Origin: Chrysomallon squamiferum
Lineage: Eukaryota > Mollusca > Gastropoda > Neomphalida > Peltospiridae
NCBI GenBank assembly: GCA_012295275.1
Contig: CM022672.1
Coordinates: 28,499,972-28,563,971, forward strand
DNA: 64,000 bases
Direction of reading: 5' to 3'
Under the pieces are notes generated by a model that searched no databases, was not told where the DNA came from, and saw nothing but the letters and a program-made list of their open reading frames with translations. Each line of letters starts with the position of its first letter. Positions within the stretch are counted from its first letter, which is position 1. The translations under genes were made by a program, and so were the position numbers. Of this stretch, positions 1-10,868 are shown piece by piece.

Positions 1-648
1 ATTAAAATGTGAACTGTGTGGTTATGGTAACAGTCTCAGTAATACAGTCATCAGTTTCATTAAAATGTGAACTGTGTATTGCACTGTGTGGTTAATGTAA
101 CAGTCTCAGTAATATAGTCATCAGTTTCATTAAAATGTGTATTGCACTGTGTGGTTAATGTAACAGTCTCAGTAATACAGTCATCAGTTTCATTAAAATG
201 TGAACTGTGTATTGCACTGTGTGGTTAATGTAACAGTCTCAGTAATATAGTCATCAGTTTCATTAAAATGTGAACTGTGTATTGCACTGTGTGGTTAATG
301 TAACAGTCTCAGTAATACAGTCATCAGTTTCATTAAAATGTGAACTGTGTATTGCACTGTGTGGTTAATGTAACAGTCTCAGTAATACAGTCATCAGTTT
401 CATTAAAATGTGAACTGTGTATTGCACTGTGTGGTTTAATGTAATAACAGTTTCATTAAAATGTGAACTGTGTATTCAATGTAACATAATACAGTCATCA
501 GTTTCATTAAAATGTGAACTGTGTATTGCACTGTGTGGTTAATGTAACAGTCTCAGTAATACAGTCATCAGTTTCATTAAAATGTGAACTGTGTATTGCA
601 CTGTGTGGTTAATGTAACAGTCTCAGTAATACAGTCATCAGTTTCATT
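1..648. repeat. 70-bp minisatellite array (about 9 copies)
   Basis: Tandem repeat with a 70-bp period, easily followed at 191, 261 and 331, where each unit begins CATTAAAATG and ends CATCAGTTT. Several units are internally deleted: the first lacks the TATTGCACTG stretch, the third lacks the GAACTG stretch, and the units around 430-500 are shortened twice. A C/T difference (AATACAG versus AATATAG) separates unit subtypes. The array lies downstream of the last visible exon of the C3-like gene, so it is probably intronic. It may continue past the left edge of the window. Confidence 0.95.
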
Positions 649-867
649 CTCTTTCAGTATTTGAGATTATTAACAACTGGACTCTCATCAAGATATTATC
701 ATATTCTCAGTACTAAATGCTAGGAAAGATAATATTAAACAATGGAGAAATCTTCCACAATATTATAAACTAAGTAACGTGAGAAATATACCAAATTATA
801 TTAAGCTATGTTTTATATGTTATAAAGATTTTACTATGAACATACTGACTAAATTTTAATTTCTTAC

Positions 868-3800
868 GTGAAAAACATATGGTAATCCAGGTTTAAAGTA
901 TCTAGAAGAACGTGTGAACTTGAAAACAAAAGCTGTTGTAGCAAAAACTACTGACTGGTCAACTGTATGCTCAATTTTCCCAGAAGCCTCCTCTGTGACA
1001 GCTGCTTCCAAGAAGAGACGTCCTCCATTTGGAAACCAAACACTTTCAATGGGAAGCTTCAGCTCCTCTGTTCTCACTTTGAAAACGGCTTCACCTGAAT
1101 CTTTTAACTATAAAAATAAAAGACCTTTATAATATCTGTCATTAATTAAATAACTCTTTCCCATCCACAGCTTTCAAGAATCACAGAAATTATCATCACA
1201 GTTATGAAAAAAAACAACCAGCGAAACGGTTGAGCTGTGTTTTGATTTTGATTTTGATTTACAGCTGAAAACTGCTACTAAATAACAAATTTGGAACTCT
1301 GAAGATTTCTTTTGACCATAATTTTACATTCAAGTATATTACACATGCAGTAAATTGTTCCAGAAACTTTATCATGACTTTTATTTCATAAGGATTTTAA
1401 GCCTATAAAATATTAATATAACTAACATACAGATACACATAAAAACACACACACACAAACAGATAAAGTAGCACATATATACATATTTGTTTCACAGTAA
1501 TAAGTTGACAATATTTAACAAGCAGCATCATTTTATATTTTCGGTGCTACCTGTATACTTCGCTGTTTTCCTATTGTGAAAAGATGCCCATGCCACACTA
1601 GTCCATATGTCACAGTTATGTGCCCTTTGACTGGCTTTCCATAAACATATCTGAAAAGAGATTCATTAAAACAACTATTTATGCTTTTCATGGATATGAG
1701 ATGGAGAAAGAAAGGCTCTTTTTAAATAAGTAATTTAGTTTATATACTGATTTAAATTGCTTCATTATCAAAGTAAATATAAACCAAAAAAATATATATA
1801 TATAGGAAATAAGTAAAAGAAGTAAGAAAGAAAACAAATAAAAACATAAAAAAGGAAGTATGGAAAACAAAGGAAAAGGAAAAATGAACGAAAAATGAAA
1901 ATAAATACTGTAATAAGAATTCATGAATTAAATTTTCTGATTTAATTTTGATAAAATCTTACTGAGCCTGAAGTGTTGCCTGAAACATGCTGACATTTGG
2001 TAATATGACCTTGTTCTCTTCAGGTATGTGAAACATCACTGTGAATGTTGGCAACACTGTAACAGAGTACATTTTATTACTAGATATTGTTTGATGATTA
2101 CAACCCTCACAGTACTGACATGATAAAATATGCTTTTTAGTAAGTCTATCATTATTGTCATTTATTTTTTTATTTCTTCAAAATCAGCAAAGCATTATAT
2201 TAAAATATATTTTAAAAACTTACCATATTCACGTACTTCAAATCTTACTTTAGCTGAGGTTTGCAACTAATTTAGAAAATATGAAAGAAACAAAAACATT
2301 AAAATACTACATCTAATACTTTTTATTAATATATGTTAACTATAATTTCACTGAAACATACTTTGTATAATTTTTCTGTTTCTTTACTAAATTAATGCTC
2401 AAGAAGAAAAGAAAATTATTATTAACAAATTGCACAAATTAATCTTAGTTAATCAGAAAGAGAGCAATGAACAAAATAAATAAATACTTTTTAATAACAT
2501 ATTTAAATATTAGTAACATCTGTCAGATTTTAAATACCTAGCATTTCTTTTTTTTTCTTTTCTTTTTTAAAATAATATAATTATAACAAACTTAAAAAAC
2601 AAATCTGTTTTTACCAATCTGTAATTTAACACTAGTAGAAAGAATTTAATTTGGAGTTTATTACAGACACTTACTATAAGACAGAGTTATATGCAAGAAT
2701 GGGAAATATATCACAATGATCCACTGAAAGATCACTTGACTGAAACCTTTAAATGATTTCTTTACAAAAATGTAGGATAGAAAATTTATAACAATTTTAA
2801 CAGTAGAAATAATAGTTAAAGAGTAATTGTTGTACCCCATTGGTGTATTTAGCAGAGACTGTCCAGTTACCAAATACTGGTTCTTTAGGAATCTTTAACT
2901 TCTCCTGCAGAAATAAGCCTTGTCCATCGTTTTCTGAGTGACTCACAGTGACACCATCTGGATTCTAAATTAGAAACAAACAAACAACACACAAACAAAA
3001 TTATGAATATATAAATATATAAATAAATAAATTAAATTAAATTAAATTAAAAGAAATAAAATAAATGAAAATTTTAACTGAAATTTTGTTATTATTTATA
3101 TTTATATTATCTGATCTGTACAGATATAACAAAATTCTACATATTTTATCTTCTGAATGTTTCTTTAAAAATGTTTTAAAGCAGCACCATGACAGCTATA
3201 TTAGTAAATTAATCCTATTTACATTTGTGAGCTACAGACATAGTATGAATATTAAGCTTTAGTAAATATCACAGCTCATGAAACAAGATACCTACTAATA
3301 TATCAACCTGTACATGCCATTTGGCTGGGAAAAGGTCAGCATTAATTGGAATAACACGAATATTAACTGAAAAATAATAATTGATCAATATTTTAAATGT
3401 TAAAAGAGACTGGCAATAAAAAAAATAAAAATGTACCACAGAATGTATTTTGTATTAAGAAAAATATATTGAAGTGTAAAAATATTCTGAGAGATGATTT
3501 TCAAATAAAATAATTTATTTCCTTACCAATATTTTATTTTCAAACATTTAAGAGTGTGTGTGTGTGTGTGTGTGTGTGACATTAGATACTTATGAATTTA
3601 TTATCAAATTCATTAGCAACAGATGAGAAAGGTTACAAGTGTTCTTGAAATATTAGTTTATAGTGTATAATCAGTTTTATTCCATAAATTCCACAGCAAA
3701 AAATTAATAGACTTTTCATGCACAAACATACTGAAACTTTGGTAGTTAGAAATATTAAAATATTTTTATGTGATTGCTGTACTAACCAGTCTGTCCAGGT

Positions 3801-5681
3801 GTGTACAAAGGTTTGTCTGTCTGAATAAAAATAAAACCAGGACTGAGGTCAACCAAGATGGGAATTTCCTGCTCAAACGAGATGATTTCCTCTTTGGCTT
3901 GTGCAACAAGGAGTACATACTCAGTTTCTTTAATTCTTTCTGCCAAATCTTCAACACTGAGTCGAACAGTAACATTTGTGGTCACTCCTGACAATAAAAT
4001 AATAAAAGACTCATATAAACTGAGAGAGAGAGAGAGAGATATGTATATTCATGCATGCATGCATACATACATAAATCTACATTTACATACCATAGACATT
4101 ATTTAAAATTATTTAAAAATAAATTAAGTGATCATTTTTAATTTATATATTATTAAGCAAAATTTTAAAATGTTACAAATTTCATTTATATTTATATATA
4201 AAGAAGAAAGTTTATATGTATGTATGTTTATGTGCATGTATAAATATACAGAGACCTACAGATATACATGCATACATACATAATTTTACCTGAGGTGACT
4301 GTAATAACATGTTGAAAATAGATCTGCTTCCTATCAGGGTAGGTCGTTAGTGATATTTCTACACTGATGTCTTCTTCAATTCCATACGTGGTTAGAGTAA
4401 CAACTTCATCAGTATTAACACGTATGACATTAGGCGCCACAACAAAATAGATATGACTGGAAAAAGTGAAAACTAAAATATTCATTTCAAGCATTTGTAA
4501 GTAAAGTATATATGAAATATCTCTAATCATTATTAATAACAGATAATATCTAGAGTTATGATTGAATTTAACTGAATGTATTAATCTTTTTTAAATTTAG
4601 CGATTGATTTTCTTGTTTATAATAAAGAATAAACAGGTTTTATTTTTTTTAAAGTTAACAAAATAATATCTAAAAAATAATAATAATAATTCTCCATTAA
4701 AAATAAAACAAAAAGAAAGAAAGAAAGGAAAATTGTAAGAATGTTTTTCGTCCAAAATATAGGGCAAATTTTTTCTCAAAATGCTTTAAAAAACCTTTAT
4801 TGGCAAAGTTATACAGCATTTATTTTAATGATAAATTCTGTGGGTTCTAATAGCTAATAAAAATATATACATTTAAAGAAAATGAAAGAAAAAAGAGAAA
4901 AGGATACAAAATAGCATTTAGTTTATATTTTGGATATACATGTGTATGTATAACAAACAGTATCTAGTAAAATTGTTTTTAATTTTATTTATTTGCCCAC
5001 ACTTCATCTTGACATTATCTTAATGAAGGGCTAATTTAATAAACAAAACTTTAACTAAAACCACCTCCTCTTTTGATATTAACTATTTTGGCTGTTCAAA
5101 AGCACTGTTAAAATTGTTCTTGATAAGAATTTTAAATCATAATGCAGATTAATTTTATCAGAGAAAAATCAAACAAATGTTATATTTAAAACGTTTTTAA
5201 TGATTTTATACACTTTAATATTACCAAATTTAAAAATAAATAAATAAATAAGTATGCAGAAAATTAAATATGGATTTTAAGAAAGTGAATGGAAATACAT
5301 GGAACTACTGAAAGATCAATAGCACTTAATGTAACCATGATTTGGAAGGGCTGTGTCCAAATCTTTTCAAATTGATTTAAATAAATAAATAAATAAAACA
5401 AAAGGTGACTTTTCTAGATGCGTATATTACGTTTTATCATCTTATTTAAAACATGGAGTTATACATATTCCCTTATTTTCCACCAAATGACGATGATGGT
5501 GGAATTATATTTGTAGATAACGTTAAACCATTTATTTAATTATGTTAAAATAAATAATTTATTTTGTTACTAAAATAGCTTTTAAATTTAGAAAATAAGC
5601 GATTAATTACACTTACCTGGCATAGGTGGATCTGACAGCAGTTACTAACACTGCAGAGATTATGAGAATATATTTCATCAT
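868..5681 (-). CDS. Complement C3-like (alpha-2-macroglobulin/thioester protein family), N-terminal exons only
   Basis: Nine coding exons on the minus strand, given high to low: 5681-5617, 4456-4290, 3987-3787, 3366-3296, 2964-2836, 2266-2224, 2056-1963, 1650-1551 and 1107-868. All have AG/GT borders and join in one phase to 370 codons. The first exon codes a signal peptide (MMKYILIISAVLVTAV). MG1 follows. MG2 opens with GFIFIQTDKPLYTPGQT near residues 128-143, the hallmark of C3/C4/C5/A2M proteins. VREYVLPTF (about 222-230) starts MG3. RYFKPGLPY (about 359-367) sits where vertebrate C3 has its KYFKPGMPF stretch. The family is secreted and opsonises microbes through an internal thioester. That part, the anaphylatoxin region and the stop codon are beyond the left edge, so C3 cannot be fully separated from CD109/A2M relatives; the MG3-MG4 wording favours C3. 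The ATG at 5681 is chosen because one five bases upstream hits a stop at once. Confidence 0.85.
3554..3578. repeat. (GT)n microsatellite
   Basis: About 12 GT units inside an intron of the C3-like gene. A GA run at 4021-4040 followed by CATG/CATA tetramers (to about 4073) is a second simple-repeat patch in the next intron. Confidence 0.95.
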
Positions 5682-6061
5682 TTCATTCTGTATGAAGAAC
5701 TATTTGGTGTTTTCAAGTCGCTGTTGTACTGATCCCGTGTTCTCAGATTTCCTGTTTCTAATCTCTTCGCACCAGACGTGTTTGATAACGCTGGTCTGTT
5801 TGTCTCATGTATCAAACATGTGATACATAAATAAACATTTTCAAAACAAGTGCAAACAAGAATACAGAATCGAAATTACTTCTTGACGGACAAAAGTAAT
5901 ATTTTAGAAATAAAATATTTATTAATGTAAAAATATTAAACGCGACCACGATATATATATAATAACAGCTGTTAATGTCCATAACCGTTACTTGTACTGA
6001 TGTGATAGAAGAAAAGAAACGCGATCACTTACCAGAACTAGCTACTCGCTGCAACAAGCAA
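5682..6061 (-). promoter_or_regulatory. 5' UTR and probable upstream region of the C3-like gene
   Basis: An acceptor-like TACAG ends just before the coding exon (complement of 5688-5693). A good donor, G|GTAAGT, lies at 6027-6032 on the minus strand, preceded by a CG-containing stretch. The simplest reading is a non-coding first exon ending at 6033, spliced to the signal-peptide exon, with the promoter just above 6050. CpG dinucleotides are commoner here than in the surrounding DNA. No TATA box is clearly placed. This is inference from splice signals only. Confidence 0.45.

Positions 6062-6063
<2 letters not shown>

Positions 6064-6093
<30 letters not shown>
6064..6093. repeat. (TG)15 microsatellite
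   Basis: Uninterrupted TG run directly above the candidate non-coding first exon of the C3-like gene, so it may lie in or beside the promoter. Confidence 0.95.
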
Positions 6094-6096
<3 letters not shown>

Positions 6097-6537
6097 CCTA
6101 TTAGACAGGATAGGACACGCATAAATAATTGATAGTTCTGGAGCGAAGTCGATAACGGTATATATTTGCCTGCATTCATAACTGAAATTAATTGAAATTT
6201 TGCCTATTCGTAATTCTTAAAGCATAACCTTATTCAAATTAGAATCACACATATAACATTTCTTTGAAGACTTGAAACATTTAAAATTTGGTAAAAAAAA
6301 AAAACATTCACTACAAGTTTACTTCTTTCTAGTATAAAAAAGGAGAATACAAGTAACCGAGCACCATGAAGAACATTAATAATATTCTTATCAACTCCAA
6401 GAAGGCATAAACGCAATAACATAATGTTAACAGACTCAGTTTGTAAACTATAAAACAAATTATTAAAAAAAAAAAATTCAGGCGGAACTGCAGCAATAAT
6501 ATCGGAAACATGTACCTTCCTTATTTGTTATTTTGTT

Positions 6538-7060
6538 TTAGTAGAGGTTTTCACAAAGGACTTGTTTTAAATCCTTTCTTTTACAACAGCCATGAACAAG
6601 TGGATGTGTGTGCACCGCCTGTAGGAGAATTGCCAAACTCCCTGGACTGACTTCAGAGAATGAAGTTCGTTTATGACTGCACCAGTCATCTTGCGAAAAA
6701 ATATATCGTTGAATTCTATTTTTTAAATTTATTATTGTAAGTAACTCCAACTTTGACACGAGGCAAATCTAAAGCAGACTTGGCAAGAAACTCTTACTTT
6801 TCATTGACCAGATGCCAACACGGTTGGGTATTCAACCTAAAAAAACAAAAAACAAAAAACAACAAACAAATTTTATTAGTATTAGATAATTTAAAATAAT
6901 AATAATAATAAACGATTCTTATTATCATCCCAGTTAAGGGATGGTCCAGCTTCATAGTATGTAAAGCTTGGAGACTCGAAAGTGAGTTGGTAAAAATAAT
7001 AAATTTGGATGCACTAGAAGCCTTTATTTGTTCCAAACTTCAGCACTTAAGATCGATGCC
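6538..7060 (-). mobile_element. Non-LTR retrotransposon relic (RNase H domain to 3' end)
   Basis: Minus-strand translation of 7036-6940 gives KFIIFTNSLSSLQALHTMKL followed by DHPL, which matches the second catalytic block of LINE RNase H domains (usually FTDSLSSLQAL). The aspartate expected in FxDS is an asparagine here. Downstream, 6800-6720 reads NEK, a stop, then EFLAKSALDLPRVKVGV, corresponding to the GNEKAD.LAKSAL block. The remaining tail, to about 6540, resembles the short C-terminal region of such polymerases. Stops, frameshifts and an A/C-rich insertion at 6840-6870 show a dead, 5'-truncated copy. Jockey-like ancestry is my inference. Confidence 0.75.
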
Positions 7061-8629
7061 GAGTCAGTCAGTGTCATGGAAAGTATTGCGTCTGATGAAA
7101 AAACTGTGGCACATGTCAATGGATTCTCATCCCGTGATATATTTGTTTAAACAGATATATAATCATGCTGCTTGTCTTGAATTTAATGCGCAGGATCAAA
7201 CACAATTTGAGGTGGTGCAATACAGTAAGGTAGTAAAACAAAATGTGAAGGATTCCAAAGTGTCGGTTAAATCAGTGTTGGGAAGTGACAAAAACACTTA
7301 ATGCAAAGGCCAAATGTACAAATAGCATTTGGTCATGCATTAAACCTCATATACTTATTGTCAAACACTGTATTATGTACAGCATGTGTTGGTAAAGATT
7401 TAATCTTTGTAGCATATTGCAGAAAAAGCTTGGCCTGTATAGCACCCAAGCAAGGTTTGTGCATGAACGTACAAGCTCTGCAGATGTTCTAAATGCACCA
7501 AGACAATGCCGAAGTCCCAAGTTGTGTTAAGGATTTATTATCTACTAGTAGAATTTGATTGCTGACCCATACACAATGCATCTATAATGAAGTTTGGACT
7601 TCTACATATCTATACAGACAGAACGTAAGCTTTTGGCCTGCTCCCCATTCCATATTAACAATAACTTTTAAAATACTGAGAGCTTTCAACCCTTCTTTTA
7701 ACATATTTAAGATGGGGCACAAAAGATAGCTTTCTTTCCTATATAATCCAGAGTAATAATATAGTCTCCTCCACAACTGGAACTGAATTTTTGTTCAAAA
7801 ATAACTGTGGATCTAAATGGCAAATATATATACAAATTGTTTTTGCCTTTGAGAATTGAAAGCCTTTGTCAGTTGAAGTTTATTCAAACAAAGCTGCAAC
7901 TTATATTTAATGATCCTCACCTTGGAAGATCAACAGCAGTTCTGAAAATCATCAACATATAACAAGCAATCCACACCAGGTGAAGCTGTTAATTCTAACA
8001 GAAAATAAAATTAAAGAATGCAAATTCGAGAGAAATTCGACGCTATAAAAATGGCGGATCTAGACATCGGTTACTTGATTCTTTTTCATCTTTTTTACAA
8101 AAATAAAAAAATTGTGTTATGTTGATGTTAAGCCATTCTGAAAACAGGAAAGAATGTACTGATTAAAAAGCTATGAGAATTACGTACATTTTAATTGTAT
8201 TTTTGTTCCCCGATCATATTTACTGTTGACTAGATAAAGTGAAAAATGCAAAATTTATTTTCCTTTTTTACTTCTTCAATACTTCTTCTAGATATATTCG
8301 TGATTATTTTGAAACCACAAACACCTTCAAGAAAATTCAGTTTTTTATGTATGACCTGGTCTTACTGATACAAAAACTTTACGGCAGATTACAGCTTTTC
8401 GCTAACTGATATAATAAGTATTATAAAAATTCATAGAAAAATAACTAAGCAAGACAGGAAAATTCTGTTGTTGTATTTTCTTGTTATTTATAAAGAGAAA
8501 GTTAAAGAAAAAAGTAATTAAAGATCTGTCCAGAATACAAAGTATAATCAAATGTTAATTGTTCAATCCATTGAAAGAAATTCCAAGTTGGGTTTTCAAA
8601 GTTCAGGAATAATTTTGTACTGTCAATAT

Positions 8630-8743
8630 ATTTTCGTTTGACGAAGCTCCTTTCGATTTCTTGTCACTGTAATGGTTTTCCGTTTGATGAAGTTCCGTTC
8701 TACGACTTTTCGTCATTCTATAACGATTTTCCGTATGACGACT
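8630..8743. repeat. Degenerate short tandem repeat, about 2.3 copies
   Basis: Three related blocks start near 8630, 8676 and 8727. Each begins with a variant of TTTTCCGTTTGATGAAG (TTTTCGTTTGACGAAG; TTTTCCGTATGACGAC) and the first two continue to a TTTCGxxxTTCxTGTCA-like half. Spacing is roughly 46-51 bp. The units are richer in CG dinucleotides than their surroundings, which is unusual in this window. Confidence 0.5.
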
Positions 8744-9881
8744 GTTTCAATGATGTTGATAGGGTTGTGAGAAAAAGGCGTATTCTTCCCCCATGAGCAT
8801 TAAAAACGTTGTTTTAAAATAAGTAAAGAATTAACTGACAGCTTGTTTACTATAATAAATTTACGTAACTGGACTAAACCACACTTTGAAAGGTCAAAGG
8901 TTATTGATAAAAAAAAAAGCTAGTTCTTATAAAAATATAATCTTATTTTCAAAGATTGGTATCTAACTGATATTCTGATTAGTATCTGCAGTAACAAAGA
9001 ATTAAAACAAGTTGTTTACGCACTAATTAAACATAGTTCCGTTTCAGTATTAATATTCATAATTAATTAATGGCAACGTTTAACAACATTTCTTATTTTG
9101 GCATGAAAAAGTGCAATCATATATGCCTTGAGTCAGTTACAAACAATGGTATGACAGCAACATAATTACCAACAAATAAAACATTATCCACGACAAATAG
9201 ATTCGGTTGGAGTAAGCAAATATTTGTGTCACTGCTGATATCTTAATCTAATAGCTCACTGTCACTATATTCAGTCTCTCTCATGCGATACTGAAACTGT
9301 AAATGACTTTGGTAAGTAGAAATGGGTGACAGCTATACACGGACCAAATGTGTATCTTCACACTTACTGTAAATATTGAACAAACGTTATTATTAATCTT
9401 TCATTTGTTTATTTCTTGTTTATTTGCTGTTGTTTTATTCTGTGTTTTTTTTAATTTTATTTTTATATATATATATGATGTTATTATTATTATTATTATT
9501 ATTTTAATATTCTTCTTTATCAGTTTGCTTGACATAGTGTGGGTGAAACATTAACAGCAAGTTGAATTCCATATGCAAACAAAAATAATGCAAAATACTA
9601 TTACGGGGCCCACACCGTTAAACATGTTGAAAGTTTTATCAAGGCTCATTCGAGGCTGACAATGTGCCTTTATGGCCGCATGACAAGGAATTAAAAAACT
9701 AAATTGACAGCAGTCTATAGACAAATAAACACAATACAAGTTCAGGTATATTAATTATTTAATTATGATGCAAATGATAATAATACACGATACAACAATC
9801 TATAAAAACATACATTTTAAGTATATTTTTTATAATGGCAGTGTATAAAAATACAATATGGGGAACCAATATAGAAATAAG

Positions 9882-9902
9882 AATCTGCTCGGAGAGCAGA
9901 TT
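9882..9902. other. Perfect 9-bp stem hairpin with 3-base loop
   Basis: AATCTGCTC, GGA, GAGCAGATT: a perfect inverted repeat with a triloop. It does not match the histone mRNA 3' stem-loop. There is no U-run after it, and a terminator function would not apply in an animal genome. Function unknown. Confidence 0.5.
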
Positions 9903-9994
9903 AAACAAATTAAAATGTATCTGTATGAAATGTTACTGACATAGGTTAATTATACACTACACCAGTACATGCTACCAAACTGGCACTGGCTTAC

Positions 9995-10112
9995 CATGCT
10001 GTTTGATAAAGAAAATGCCATTCACAAACATTCGTTCCCAGCCTGACCACTGGGTATTACTTGTGGCTCTCATGCTGGCTTTTTTGTAAAGTTCTACGAA
10101 ATGCCAACCTTT
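9995..10112 (-). other. Unassigned coding-like segment, possible exon
   Basis: Minus-strand sequence bounded by an acceptor-like ACAG (complement of 10113-10116) and a consensus donor G|GTAAGC (complement of 9989-9994). It gives 39 codons without a stop, beginning KGWHFVELYKKASMRATSN and containing WSGWERMFVNGIFFIKQH. Three tryptophans and mixed residues look protein-like rather than random AT-rich sequence. I do not recognise the family. It could be an exon of an unseen gene or a relic of a retroelement. Confidence 0.3.
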
Positions 10113-10498
10113 CTGTCGTGTCAGAAAACTAATTACATAAATCGGTTACATAATCTGAATTAAAAAAAATCGACATTAACGACACTGAATTATAAACATC
10201 ATAGAATTCCGTGACAGTTACATAAAAATAAACAAGAGGAGAGATTAAGCATAGAGGTTGATTGTACCTGTCTTTTGCGGCCTCCGAGATTAGCGTTCAC
10301 GTGTGTACGGTCTTTTCCGAATGCCTCTGATCAGCGGACGGGGATAGCAGTTTTATTATTCCACTGCTAAAGTGGAAGTCATACCGTTTTGAATTTAGTT
10401 TCTCGAAACCAAATAAAATGTTCTTGTACTGCAGCTTTATACGGCATGTATAAAGAGCATTGCATCCAGTGAGTTGTTTTCGTCGAATCACAAGAACC

Positions 10499-10548
10499 AG
10501 CTAACTCCAGTATCGAAGCGCTTGTCCGCTAGCCGTTCGAGTTCAACC
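10499..10548 (+). mobile_element. tRNA-like segment, probable degraded SINE head
   Basis: The plus strand reads AGCTAACTCCAG, then GAAGCGCTTGTCCGCTAGCC, then GTTCGAGTTCAACC. The order and spacing resemble a tRNA A-box region (TAGCTCAGTNGG), the AGCGCTTGTC anticodon-arm wording of many invertebrate tRNAs, and a B box (GTTCGANNC). The acceptor stem and full cloverleaf are missing, so this is not a functional tRNA. A tRNA-derived SINE 5' end is the best guess. Confidence 0.4.
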
Positions 10549-10627
10549 ATTTGACTAAATAATTTTGATAGTTGAACATTGAACATAATTCTATATATAT
10601 TTATATTTTATAAACAAAGCATCTTGG

Positions 10628-10868
10628 CGGACTTTTGTGATCGGAAAAATGGTGCGGTTGGCAAAAATCGCAGATCTGTTTGGGTTTCAAACGCAGTATT
10701 TTGAAAAATATATAAATATACCATATGCTTATTACGAATTTTATGACGTGCTAAATGTTTTATTTACATCCATCTGTAGAAAGTCGCAATATCTGCTATG
10801 GTTATGGTGTGGTACATGTTAATAAAAATTTGTAAATATGTATTTAAAAAAAAAAAAAAAAAAAAAAA
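10628..10868 (+). mobile_element. Poly(A)-tailed retrocopy-like unit with short ORF
   Basis: A CG-containing start (GGCGGACTTTTGTGATCGG) leads to an ATG at 10649 in a good context (AAAAATGG). That ATG opens a 57-residue frame (MVRLAKIADLFGF...) ending at 10822. An AATAAA lies at 10821-10826, followed about 20 bases later by a run of more than 20 A. Transcript-like order (5' end, ORF, poly(A) signal, poly(A) tract) with no intron suggests a reverse-transcribed copy of a short polyadenylated RNA. No protein family is recognised, and a target-site duplication cannot be made out in the A-rich flank. Confidence 0.4.

Larger units (their letters stand above)
7061..9994. other. Intergenic stretch without a recognised gene
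   Basis: I see no conserved protein, RNA gene or splice-consistent exon chain here. The open frames are short and AT-driven. A plus-strand frame at 6987-7301 overlaps the LINE relic at its start and matches nothing I know. Simple repeats occur at 9464-9477 (TA) and 9480-9504 (TTA). Two small structures, at 8630-8743 and 9882-9902, are listed separately. Confidence 0.6.

Noticed and set aside
1688-1924. Hydrophobic minus-strand open frame rich in Phe/Leu/Ile
   Set aside because: It comes from A/AAG-rich intron DNA of the C3-like gene; low-complexity translation, not a membrane protein.
6987-7492. Two consecutive plus-strand open frames (104 and 63 residues)
   Set aside because: The first overlaps the LINE RNase H relic in antisense; neither has a recognisable domain or splice context.
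10499-10548. A functional tRNA gene
   Set aside because: A-box and B-box wording is present, but the acceptor stem and cloverleaf cannot be formed.
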